Positions 50,131 through 56,634 of a stretch of DNA of 56,634 bases are shown piece after piece (the stretch's first letter is position 1; every line of letters starts with the position of its first letter). This DNA comes from Clostridia bacterium (GTDB lineage Bacteria; Bacillota; Clostridia; Christensenellales; CAG-138). The DNA lies in NCBI GenBank assembly GCA_017395105.1, contig JAFPWD010000039.1:1-56634 (forward strand), written 5' to 3'. A program made the position numbers and the translations under genes. The notes beneath the pieces were generated by a model that was not told the origin of the DNA, searched no databases, and saw nothing but the letters and a program-made list of their open reading frames with translations.

Positions 50131-50768
50131 CCGACAACGGCTCAAAACCGAATTATGAAGCGATGAGCGATGAGGCGCTCTCCGCGCTCGCAAAGCACGG
50201 CGATAAGGATGCGGAGCGCCTGCTTATCGTGCGCTTCATGCCCCTTGTTCGCCTGAAAACAAGGCCGTATTTCCTTATCGGCGCGGATAATGCGGACCTT
50301 GTTCAGGAGGGCGCGATTGGGCTTTTCGGCGCGATCCGCGATTTTGATAATCAAAGGGGCGTGAGCTTCCGCTCGTATGCCGAGGTTTGCATACAAAACA
50401 ACATTATCGCCGCCGTCAAACGCTCAACGCGGAAAAAGCATATTCCGCTGAACAGCTATATCTCGCTTGATAAGCCCTTTTCGGAGGACGATGAGGACTC
50501 CGCCACCCTTGCGGACAGGCTCGGCGCGGATTCAAAAAGCCCCGAGGAGCTTTTCATAAACCGCGAGGAGGAGCACCTGCTTATAAAGCGAATTTCCGAG
50601 AAGCTGACCGATTTTGAAAAAGAGGTTTTATCGCTGTTTTTGGATGGCAAAACCTATAATCAGATAGGCGAAATGACGGGGCGCGGCGCAAAGGCCGCCG
50701 ATAACGCGCTTCAAAGGGTCAAGAAGAAGGCCGCGGCCATATTGAAGGAAGAAAACGATGAGGAATGA
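50127..50768 (+). CDS. sigH: RNA polymerase sigma-H factor
   Basis: A 213-residue sigma-70 family protein of the SigH (stationary phase/early sporulation) type. Region 2 shows RFMPLVRLKTRPYFLIGADNADLVQEGAIGLFGAIRDFD in order, followed by SFRSYAEVCIQNNIIAAVK and RSTRKKHIPLNSYISLDKP, all characteristic of SigH. Region 4 (about 150-205) has LTDFEKEVLSLFLDGKTYNQIGE. The ATG overlaps the upstream HExxH gene by four bases. Position after mrnC and rlmB is also typical. It indicates a sporulating ancestry, though sporulation itself is not shown. Confidence 0.94.
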   Translation: MTDNGSKPNYEAMSDEALSALAKHGDKDAERLLIVRFMPLVRLKTRPYFLIGADNADLVQEGAIGLFGAIRDFDNQRGVSFRSYAEVCIQNNIIAAVKRSTRKKHIPLNSYISLDKPFSEDDEDSATLADRLGADSKSPEELFINREEEHLLIKRISEKLTDFEKEVLSLFLDGKTYNQIGEMTGRGAKAADNALQRVKKKAAAILKEENDEE

Positions 50769-50927
50769 GCTGCCGCGCTCGATCTCGCGGCAAACCTCCA
50801 TGTATTCCTTTTTTTCGATGAACTCCGAAAGCTCCTTTTCGCGCCATAAGGGGATATGACGCTCCTTTTTGTAGGCGAGAAAATCGAGCCATGCACGCTC
50901 CTCACAAAGCAGATCGATAAGACTCAT
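50769..50927 (-). pseudogene. Truncated gene fragment, resembles the N-terminus of clostridial reverse transcriptases
   Basis: The minus-strand frame from 50927 encodes about 53 plausible residues (MSLIDLLCEERAWLDFLAYK... ELSEFIEKKEYMEVCREI) and then runs into the reverse complement of sigH. The visible part resembles the opening of reverse transcriptase-like proteins in gut Clostridia (short helix, W..F..YK, ...KEE..L..FI....Y). This is a match from memory to a pattern, not to a database. No ribosome binding site is visible. It looks like a broken remnant ending at the sigH stop. Confidence 0.4.
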
Positions 50928-50956
50928 TTTTTGCGCTCAAGCTTTGGTCTTATGAT

Positions 50957-51277
50957 TTAGAATAAGCCGCCGTTATACTTTTTTTGAACGACTACTATCA
51001 CCGTGATCCCCGCGGCAAGCCCGGTAAACGGCAGCAGCAGCGCCGCGATGCCCGCGCGTTCGCCAATGATAAGCGCGGCAAGCGCTGAAGCAAAGAATGC
51101 GGCTGCGATGATGAAAAGCCCGATGGAAAACGCCCTTGCATAGCGCTTTTCATCGCCTTTTTTGATGTTTTTGCGATGGTAGTCGTGAATAAGCCCCGTT
51201 TTGCCTCGGAAAATCGCGATCCCAAAGCCGAGCATCTGCGCCGCCGCTATAAGCATTATTATCGCGTACAGTACCAT
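50957..51277 (-). CDS. DUF3784-like small membrane protein
   Basis: A 106-residue protein with three hydrophobic segments (about 3-20, 50-68 and 76-96). The loop after helix 1, FRGKTGLIHDYHRKNIKKGDEKRYARAF (split as FRGKTGLIHDYH and KKGDEKRYARAF), is the typical DUF3784 sequence. Function unknown. It lies 17 bases after a GNAT gene on the same strand. Confidence 0.78.
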   Translation of the reverse strand: MVLYAIIMLIAAAQMLGFGIAIFRGKTGLIHDYHRKNIKKGDEKRYARAFSIGLFIIAAAFFASALAALIIGERAGIAALLLPFTGLAAGITVIVVVQKKYNGGLF

Positions 51278-51294
51278 ATCGTTTAATAATTATT

Positions 51295-51780
51295 CTATTT
51301 CCTGATGTAAAGCGGCATATCCCATTCGTCCGCGCCGTGCTCGGTGAAGCCAAGGCTTTTCCAGAAGCGCACGGAGGCTTCCTTGATGCTGTTCAGCTCA
51401 TAATAAACCGCTCCGTCCGCCCTTGTATGCGCTTCAAGCGCCTTGAAGCAGCGCCGCCCCGTGCCGTTTCCGCGAAACTGCGGGAACACCCAGAAGTCAA
51501 GGATAAAGCATTTGCCGTCCTCACTTTTGTAGATGCAGTAGCTTACTGCGCCGATGCGTTCGCCGCCCTCGATGAAATAGGCGAAACGCTGTTTATCCTT
51601 TTCGCGCAGCATGTGCGCCTTGAGCACGCCGCGATACTCATCGCCCGAGAAGTATTCGATATCCTCTTCATCGTCGATGATCCCGTCGTTGATAAGATAC
51701 GGAAAATGGATGCTCCAAAACTCATCCAGCCTTTCAACGGGTATCTCCTCCAGCGTTATCGTTTTTCCCTCGTTATTCAT
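51295..51780 (-). CDS. GNAT-family N-acetyltransferase
   Basis: A 161-residue acetyltransferase. ILDFWVFPQFRGNGTGRRCFKAL is the acetyl-CoA-binding region (R..G.G) and VRFWKSLGFTEHGADEWDMPLYI the C-terminal end. Substrate unknown. The start overlaps the upstream acetyltransferase gene by four bases (ATGA), so these two enzymes are produced together behind the structured leader RNA. Confidence 0.88.
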   Translation of the reverse strand: MNNEGKTITLEEIPVERLDEFWSIHFPYLINDGIIDDEEDIEYFSGDEYRGVLKAHMLREKDKQRFAYFIEGGERIGAVSYCIYKSEDGKCFILDFWVFPQFRGNGTGRRCFKALEAHTRADGAVYYELNSIKEASVRFWKSLGFTEHGADEWDMPLYIRK

Positions 51781-52220
51781 AGCTTTTTCTCCATTATTAT
51801 CTCGTCGCCGTCCGCTTCGCCGGTGTGGGTGAAGCCGAGCTTTTCATACAGCCTTCGCGCCTCGTCGTTGCCCTCGATATAGCAGAGCGTTACGACTTCG
51901 AACCTGCCGTCCTCGCGCATCAAATCGAGTATCATTTCGGCGGCCTTCGTGCCGAATCCGCGCCCCTGATACCTTTCATCGATGAAAAGCTGGCTGAAAT
52001 CGTATGCGCCGCGCCCGTCCTCATCGAAATAATAATAGTACAGCGCCATACCGACGGGCAGGTCGTCATCATAGATAACGAACGCCCGACCGCCGTGCTC
52101 GCGGTAGGCGTAGGCGCGGGCGAGCAGAACGGCGGAATTTGCAACGAATCGCTCCTGTTCGGCGCTGACCTTCAGACCGAGCCGCCAATTATTCGGCGTT
52201 ACGGGGTGCAATTCTATCAT
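51777..52220 (-). CDS. GNAT-family N-acetyltransferase, spermidine acetyltransferase-like
   Basis: A 147-residue acetyltransferase with SQLFIDERYQGRGFGTKAAEMIL (acetyl-CoA loop) and ARRLYEKLGFTHTGE, and the N-terminal VTPNNWRLGLKVSAEQERFVANS that resembles SpeG/PaiA-like or BltD enzymes acting on polyamines. This substrate guess is by similarity of the N-terminus only. AGGAG precedes the ATG. It is the first coding gene behind the promoter and leader at 52251-52415. Confidence 0.86.
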   Translation of the reverse strand: MIELHPVTPNNWRLGLKVSAEQERFVANSAVLLARAYAYREHGGRAFVIYDDDLPVGMALYYYYFDEDGRGAYDFSQLFIDERYQGRGFGTKAAEMILDLMREDGRFEVVTLCYIEGNDEARRLYEKLGFTHTGEADGDEIIMEKKL

Positions 52221-52250
52221 ATCGTACTCCTAAACAAGCTGTTTGATAAT

Positions 52251-52379
52251 TAAAAAGCGCCGGAATACCGGATCGTACACGGGCAGGCTGCCTGCGAAGC
52301 ACAAGAAAGCCCGTGCCGGATACGCTGCAGGCGCTATGCATTCTCCGGCGTTGGTGCGGCAGCGGAAAAATACTGCCCT
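52251..52379 (-). ncRNA. Structured leader RNA ending in a terminator-like stem (candidate riboswitch or attenuator)
   Basis: On the minus strand, about 130 bases between a promoter and TTTTT can fold into a three-way junction. P1: CGCCGGA-(GA)-ATGC (52350-52338) with GTATTCCGGCG (52268-52258), 11 bp and a 2-base bulge. P2: ATA(G)CGC-loop-GCGTAT (about 52336-52319). P3: CCGG plus CACGGGC (315-309) paired with GCCCGTG (84-78) and CCGG. P1 touches TTTTT (52256-52252), so it looks like an intrinsic terminator. No known riboswitch consensus that I could recall fits. Confidence 0.6.
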
Positions 52380-52385
52380 ATGGGT

Positions 52386-52415
52386 ATTTTACCATGCGGC
52401 GTGGGTGTCGGTCAA
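52386..52415 (-). promoter_or_regulatory. Promoter of the leader RNA and acetyltransferase operon
   Basis: On the minus strand TTGACC (52415-52410), 18 bases, TAAAAT (52391-52386). Transcription should start near 52379, leaving a leader of about 158 bases before the ATG. Confidence 0.7.
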
Positions 52416-52517
52416 TGAGTTTGGCAGAGTATCAATGGAAGCTTGATACTGCCTTTGTTCATTTAACAACGGGCTCGTTAAAACTCAAAAGCTACTGCAT
52501 TTTCGGAAGCATGCAGA

Positions 52518-53132
52518 CTATATCATAGAAACAAACTCAAGAAAAGAGCGCACGCGCGATAATAGGGAGAGCAACTCCTTTTTTAGTTCTTCCAAGTTTA
52601 TAGTCAAATCCTCTTTTTTATATCTTATGTACAGTTCGTTTGTTAATAAATCCAATGTATAGGGGTGCAGCTCTCGCATCTCACGCAACAGCTTTTTAAG
52701 GCTTTCTTCCGTATTTGCATCGATTAGATTAAAACCTCCAACGCCAAGTTTTTCCTTAATGATATCAGCATTGTATTCATCAATATGCTCAATAACATTA
52801 CGAGCGCGTTTGCTTGAAAGCAGTGGATAATCCCTTTCCGTAAATCGGTAGTTATTCCTATTACATTCTTTACGCTCGCAATATAGTGCCTTAGCCTTTT
52901 TTACGCTAATAAAACGACTTGTTATCTGCCCCCACGAATACAGGAGATGATCTGTATAAAAGTGATAATACTGGCATCGGTTTTCCCACTCAAAGCAATC
53001 AGCATAATTAGCTAAATGATGAAGTGATGCCAGCGCACTTTGTATTTGAAAGTTCAAATAATAGGCGGATTCAAATTCAAATGATTTACTCGCGCCGTCA
53101 TCAATATATACGCCTTCGGATACTAATGGCAT
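52518..53132 (-). CDS. HEPN-like protein of unknown function
   Basis: A 204-residue, mostly helical and AT-rich protein. RARNVIEHIDEY (about residues 109-120) contains R-N-x-x-E-H followed by D-E-Y, the kind of Rx4-6H motif of HEPN-fold ribonucleases and toxins. Other parts: NFQIQSALASLHHLANYADCFEW near the N-terminus and a charged helical C-terminus (EELKKELLSLLSRVRSFLEF). No signal peptide. AAGGAG lies eight bases before the ATG. It is 49 bases downstream of the 405-residue protein on the same strand. HEPN proteins often act in toxin-antitoxin or phage defence; this assignment rests on the motif only. Confidence 0.55.
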   Translation of the reverse strand: MPLVSEGVYIDDGASKSFEFESAYYLNFQIQSALASLHHLANYADCFEWENRCQYYHFYTDHLLYSWGQITSRFISVKKAKALYCERKECNRNNYRFTERDYPLLSSKRARNVIEHIDEYNADIIKEKLGVGGFNLIDANTEESLKKLLREMRELHPYTLDLLTNELYIRYKKEDLTINLEELKKELLSLLSRVRSFLEFVSMI

Positions 53133-53181
53133 AGTATTGCTCCTTGTGTATAAGTTCTGTATCGTTTATGTTTTCGCTTCA

Positions 53182-54399
53182 TCATATATAATTGTTTTGC
53201 AACTGTTCTCTCGCTTCAAGGAAGCAAGCCGTTTGAACCAGTAGTTGTATCTCCGCATACGGCATTTTGTCAGCGTCAATTACTACCCATTTCTTGGCGA
53301 ACTCTTGCGCGAAGGCAGATGCTTGTTGTAAGCCCCAGTATTCATTAGAATTTGGATCAATGAATTCACTACGGGTGTTCAAGTATGTAAATATCTTTTC
53401 CAATTGATAGTGTCCCATCTGATGCATATGCTCCGGTCGCTCATAGATTAGAGAGAGCGCATTTTCCATTCCTTCGCAGTCTAATGCATCAACACAATCG
53501 CACAACTCTGGTATTGCCTGAATAATAGCTTTTCTGTAAGCAGCAACGCTTTGGCTGTTCCGTTCATCGGTTAAGGGGCATTCCAAATGCAATGCCGCTG
53601 TCTCAGCAGAGTCTGAATTCTCAAAACGATCATTAAGAATGTTGACTATTTCGTGAAGGATTGCAGAAGGCTCTTGATTACGGTTAACTTTGGTTTTCTT
53701 CCATTTCTCATTCACTTCAGCAATCCCGGATTCTGCCCATTTTGTCAACTCGGAAATACTCTCATAGCGTGACTTGACATACTCTTTGAGTGCAGAAAAT
53801 GATATCGTAACATCCGTTATGCTATCCTCATCTGCGCTGGAGTATATCCGCACGCCTACTGCATCTTTAAAACCGCCAAATGCTCTGAGCGAGTTGCCGA
53901 CAATTACCCAAGGGCATAAGTGCTGTTCGTTCTTCTGCATGAACGGCCTGTTTTTCTCTCGCCTGTTTGCACTGACTTCATAAGGATGGGCAAATGCCAG
54001 TGCCCTTAAGTACTCGAAAAAATCATCGTCTGTCGGGCAAGTATTTTCGGAAAAATACGGCTCATTGTAGCGCATTGCATTTGTAAAAAACTTCTTCTCG
54101 CCAATGAATGGCGGTTTTGTATGAAAAATGTTTTCATACAGCTTTATAACACCATCACGAAGAATCGTAGCGTAAACCAAGAAATTGATGAAATCTTCTT
54201 CTGACGAAGGAGTGTCATCATACCTGTTTAAATAGCGAATAGAGCTGTCGATGCGATCCATAAAAACACAAATGATGTTGAATTTGTGTTTATATTCTTC
54301 GTGATCAGAGAATATCGAAGAAGAATTGATTTTCTCTCTAAAGGAATCAATGACAGAACTGTCCAGAAAACATAGATTTTGCACATCATGCGTTTTCAA
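53182..54399 (-). CDS. Protein of unknown function (405 residues)
   Basis: A 405-residue soluble protein, AT-richer than most of the window, with no signal peptide or membrane segment. No catalytic motif is clear. It is mainly helical; segments include FNIICVFMDRIDSSIRYL, FINFLVYATILRDGVIKLYENIF, a central KEYVKSRYESISELTKW and a C-terminal AEIQLLVQTACFLEAREQL. The start is a TTG with GGAGG 11 bases upstream; a stop codon directly upstream rules out a longer frame. It forms an operon with the HEPN-like gene and probably with the small lipoprotein frame upstream, which overlaps its start. Possibly a partner or target sensor of the HEPN-like protein (inference). Confidence 0.65.
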   Translation of the reverse strand: MKTHDVQNLCFLDSSVIDSFREKINSSSIFSDHEEYKHKFNIICVFMDRIDSSIRYLNRYDDTPSSEEDFINFLVYATILRDGVIKLYENIFHTKPPFIGEKKFFTNAMRYNEPYFSENTCPTDDDFFEYLRALAFAHPYEVSANRREKNRPFMQKNEQHLCPWVIVGNSLRAFGGFKDAVGVRIYSSADEDSITDVTISFSALKEYVKSRYESISELTKWAESGIAEVNEKWKKTKVNRNQEPSAILHEIVNILNDRFENSDSAETAALHLECPLTDERNSQSVAAYRKAIIQAIPELCDCVDALDCEGMENALSLIYERPEHMHQMGHYQLEKIFTYLNTRSEFIDPNSNEYWGLQQASAFAQEFAKKWVVIDADKMPYAEIQLLVQTACFLEAREQLQNNYI

Positions 54400-54526
54400 A
54401 CTGTATTACGCCTCCATTTTTTTCGTTCATCAAATGCGACTGAAGAAGATCGCGCAAAACATACTTAAAAGGAATAATGCCGCGCCAAAGCTCGGATTTT
54501 TCCGCATCAGGCTCGTCAAACCCGAT

Positions 54527-54688
54527 CTAGACCGTTGGCGTAATCTTGGGCATCCGTCCCTCCGTGTAGTCATCAAGATACGGCGCTTCAGTCCTCCCGA
54601 ATACGCAGCCTACCGAAGCTAAAATGAACGGAATGATCATAGCAAGCCAAATAGATTTGATTAATAATCGGTTTCGTTTTATCTGCAT
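54527..54688 (-). CDS. Small lipoprotein/membrane peptide, frame continues past an amber codon
   Basis: A 53-residue frame with AAGGAG upstream encodes a hydrophobic signal-like helix and lipobox (ASVGC) and ends at TAG (54529-54527). The same frame continues without a stop to TGA at 54386, adding 46 further codons that read like normal protein (IGFDEPDAEKSELWRG, IPFKYVLRDLLQSHL, NGGVIQFENA). The extension overlaps the start of the 405-residue protein and carries its GGAGG. The gene is therefore likely a 100-codon frame interrupted once. Nonsense mutation, sequencing error or readthrough cannot be distinguished. Confidence 0.5.
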   Translation of the reverse strand: MQIKRNRLLIKSIWLAMIIPFILASVGCVFGRTEAPYLDDYTEGRMPKITPTV

Positions 54689-54732
54689 ATCCGCTCCTTT
54701 ACTCTTGTCTCGTTTCCGAAGATGAACAGTTT

Positions 54733-54785
54733 CGAAGAAATTCCGAAGGAATTTCAACATCAACGATTCACTATTCACGCTAACT
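54733..54785 (-). repeat. Dispersed AT-rich repeat with palindrome, copy 4 (inverted)
   Basis: On the minus strand GTGAATAGTGAATCGTTGATGTT is followed by the palindrome GAAATTCC-TTC-GGAATTTC. It is the inverted counterpart of the copies near 19421 and 20970. Confidence 0.75.
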
Positions 54786-55032
54786 ACCATTCAGATGCTC
54801 TGCCGTACTGATTCGGCTCGGCCGGAACCTTGTCCCAATAGCCCTTGCCGCCGCGATCCGCACCGCCTGAGCTCTGATGCATGGCGGTGTCAAGACCGAT
54901 GCATTCGTCCTCGACCGCATCCTCGAGCTTGCCCGCCGCGCCTTCAAGCACATTTTCGGCGGTTGCTATTTCCTTTTTTGCCTGATCGGCGGCTGTTTTT
55001 ATTGCGCCGAAAAGCTTGTCGAGTATTCCCAT
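54784..55032 (-). CDS. Small acidic protein of unknown function
   Basis: An 82-residue protein starting MGILDKLFGAIKTAADQAKKEI, an amphipathic helix, then an alanine/glutamate-rich helix and a Gly/Asp-rich C-terminus (SSGGADRGGKGYWDKVP). The ATG at 55032 has GGAGG eight bases upstream; the frame also begins three codons earlier without ribosome binding site. The N-terminal helix could associate with membranes. Strong promoter upstream. No family recognised. Confidence 0.65.
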   Translation of the reverse strand: MGILDKLFGAIKTAADQAKKEIATAENVLEGAAGKLEDAVEDECIGLDTAMHQSSGGADRGGKGYWDKVPAEPNQYGRASEW

Positions 55033-55053
55033 GGAGAACACCTCCCTTCTTAT

Positions 55054-55081
55054 ATTATATCACATTTGCACGATATTGCAA
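55054..55081 (-). promoter_or_regulatory. Promoter of the small acidic protein
   Basis: On the minus strand TTGCAA (55081-55076), 16 bases, TATAAT (55059-55054), closely followed by the ribosome binding site. Confidence 0.7.
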
Positions 55082-55344
55082 TAAAAAACTCTGCGAAGAA
55101 GCAAAGCTCGGCACGATGGATTTTTCAAATGCAAAAAGGCCGCGTTTATTCGTTTGCGGTAAGGGCGTGAGTTGGCGCAAAAAGCATTTGGTTACAATAA
55201 AGATCCGATTTGACCGAGCTTGTATGATGAAGAGAGGAAGCCGGGATTTTGCACGAATGAAGAGAAGATGCAAAGGTGCGCCTCATCAGCGCAGCGGCAT
55301 CATGTCCGAAGGATGCATCACTTGCACGAAAGGGCGAATATAAT
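55082..55344. other. Intergenic region, no gene recognised
   Basis: About 260 bases between the small acidic protein and the recombinase remnant. Open frames exist on both strands, but none has a ribosome binding site or a recognisable product. No repeat or RNA motif was seen. Confidence 0.4.
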
Positions 55345-55345
55345 T

Positions 55346-55377
55346 GAAAACGGCAAGTTTTACAACTTGCCGTTTTC
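55346..55377 (-). terminator. Perfect 14-bp hairpin overlapping the recombinase stop codon
   Basis: GAAAACGGCAAGTT (55346-55359) and AACTTGCCGTTTTC (55364-55377) pair perfectly, and the stop codon lies in the 4-base loop. Read on the minus strand it ends in GTTTTC. Terminator or the end of a mobile unit. Confidence 0.6.
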
Positions 55378-56508
55378 TGGTGGCGCAGCATCATCCATCG
55401 TCGATAATGTGCCGCTATCTGAAGCCGCATTTTCTTCAAAGGCTTTTTCTATTTCATCGAGCGGGATATCCTTTTCCTTCTGCGGAAAAGAACTTGCGTT
55501 TACAACGAGCGTGAAGTGATCGTCATAAAGATAGACCGAGTGGACGAAGATATTGATTATCGCTCTGCGCTTTTCGATGTCCGGCAGCGGCATAGTTCGG
55601 ATGTAATCAAGGTAGGCCATGACCTGCGGCTCAGAGAGATACACTTTGCGGTTGAGTTCTGTCGCAAGTTGTTTTTCAAGCTCCGCTTTCTCCGCTTTGC
55701 GCTGCTCAAGTCGCTCGGTGAGCATATCGACCGATTGACCGGTCTCGATCACGCGCCAAAGGTTATCGATCGCGGTCTCTGCTTCGCGCATCGCCTTACG
55801 CAATGATTTCACCGTCAGGCTGTCGGGATCCTTTCCGAATTCGGCTGCAACGCATTTGGCGATGAAAGCGATATTATCATCGGTCAACAGATCGAGGCAT
55901 GCACGGATCACCCTGTCCTCTATCTTCTGCTTGCCGATGACCTTCTTATCGCATTTCCCGCGGCGGGCTTTTTTGCAAGCATAATACGGATAGTATTCGC
56001 CCGAACGGCTCGTACCGCCGTAACCCGTCATCATTTCCTTGCAATGACCGCAGAACAGTTTTGTCGTGAGCAGATACTCTCCTTCACCCCGTCTTCGTGC
56101 GGGAACATGCAGATTCTTGTCGAGCATATCCTGTACCCTTTCAAAAAGATCATCATCGAGGATCCGCGGCATACCGCCGGGCGTTTCAATGCCGTTATAG
56201 ATGTATATGCCAAGATAACGGCGGTTTCGGAGCATTTTGCTGAGGCTGTTGTAGGTAAAATCCTTCCCAAGGGAGGTTTTGATCCTTCGCCTCTGCAGGT
56301 CCTTAATTATCTCGGCTTTCGTTTGACCTTGCGCGTATCGCTCGAATATCTCACGGACTATAGCCGCTTCTTCCTCGTCGATGCGGAAGGTCTTGTCGGG
56401 ATTGACCTTGAAGCCCAGCCCGGGATTGGAACCGTTTGAGAGACATTTCTCGGCGTTGATGCCCATACCTCGCTGGATCTTCTGCGAGAGCTCGGGGCTG
56501 TTGCACAA
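55360..56508 (-). pseudogene. Large serine recombinase lacking its catalytic domain
   Basis: About 380 residues match the C-terminal parts of large serine recombinases: ELSQKIQRGMGINAEKCLSNG (end of the linker helix), the recombinase domain FERYAQGQTKAEIIKDLQRRRI, and the zinc ribbon LFCGHCKEMM...YYACKKARRGKC, then a coiled coil and the final IFVHSVYLYDDHF. The N-terminal resolvase domain with the catalytic Ser (about 150 residues) should precede ELSQK, but upstream bases (56509-56634) encode nothing like it although the frame stays open to the window edge. Truncation or replacement appears to have occurred at about 56505. The gene has probably lost recombinase activity. Confidence 0.85.
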
Positions 56509-56545
56509 GCAAGCAAATTGCGTGCAGCAGCCTCTTTCTTTTCGC
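56509..56545. repeat. Hairpin at the recombinase truncation point
   Basis: On the minus strand GGCTG-C-TGCAC and GTGCA-A-CAGCC pair (one mismatch) around a 15-base loop (about 56545-56498), exactly where recognisable recombinase sequence begins. The bases beyond, to the edge, are AT-rich and of different character. Confidence 0.5.
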
Positions 56546-56634
56546 GGTATTTGAATTTGATTTGGAAAATTATCTTTCGGTGTGCGGAAATCAGCGGTAT
56601 TTATAGGGTTGGATTGATTTTTGGGTACGCTTAA

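Noticed and set aside
54326-54622. Plus-strand frame opposite the small lipoprotein with plausible residues
   Set aside because: No ribosome binding site or start context, whereas the minus-strand frame has AAGGAG, a lipobox and operon spacing. The call remains less certain than others.
1-56634. tRNA, rRNA or tmRNA genes
   Set aside because: I looked for the T-arm GGTTCRANNCC and acceptor pairing and for conserved rRNA stretches on both strands and found none. A tRNAscan-type search would be decisive.

Overview
The window looks like chromosomal DNA from a spore-lineage member of the Clostridia (Bacillota), probably an uncultured gut organism of roughly 50-55% GC by eye; genus cannot be fixed from sequence alone. 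The main clues are a SCIFF ranthipeptide precursor with its radical SAM maturase (nearly universal in Clostridia), a sigH-type sigma factor in the mrnC-rlmB-x-sigH neighbourhood, a DUF2232-rplI-dnaB cluster, a RibU-type transporter under an FMN riboswitch, and Gram-positive lipoproteins with proline/threonine spacers. Most genes have strong AGGAGG-like ribosome binding sites, and many have clear TTGACA/TATAAT promoters.

Layout. 1-6.8 kb: the end of a large protein of unknown function, an RluA pseudouridine synthase, and a BlaI-type repressor / M56 peptidase / lipoprotein operon. The M56 protein ends in about 17 leucine-rich repeats instead of a beta-lactam sensor, and its promoter overlaps two BlaI-type operators. 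6.9-13.6 kb: an ECF transporter S component, uracil-DNA glycosylase, two small proteins, the SCIFF locus with an array of hairpins between peptide and maturase, an Orn/Lys/Arg decarboxylase-family enzyme and a MATE exporter. 13.7-18 kb: carbamate kinase, a lipoprotein and a secreted NlpC/P60-like enzyme. 18.5-26.3 kb: a TtcA-like tRNA thiolase, a C-terminal processing protease, HutD, Mfd, an acetyltransferase and an LRR protein. 26.4-34.2 kb: acetyltransferase, aldo/keto reductase, beta-CASP nuclease and a heterodimeric ABC exporter. 34.5-43.5 kb: ribU, an NYN-domain protein, dnaB-rplI-DUF2232, a DNA-binding protein, a YcxB-like protein and HtrA. 43.7-47.6 kb: a ribbon-helix-helix protein, a membrane protein, and an operon of a methyltransferase and two peptidases. 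47.7-50.8 kb: mrnC, rlmB (with a long KPRF/RGG-rich tandem-repeat N-terminus), a HExxH protein and sigH.

50.8-56.6 kb is the accessory part: a truncated gene that resembles the start of reverse transcriptases, two acetyltransferases behind a structured leader RNA, an AT-richer group made of a HEPN-like protein, a 405-residue protein of unknown function and a small lipoprotein interrupted by an in-frame amber codon, then a serine recombinase without its catalytic domain. The best candidates for undescribed biology are the BlaI/M56-LRR sensor operon, the HEPN-like accessory operon, the structured leader RNA and the hairpin array inside the SCIFF locus. A short AT-rich repeat (GAATAGTGAATAGTTGA followed by a small palindrome) recurs at gene ends across the window.
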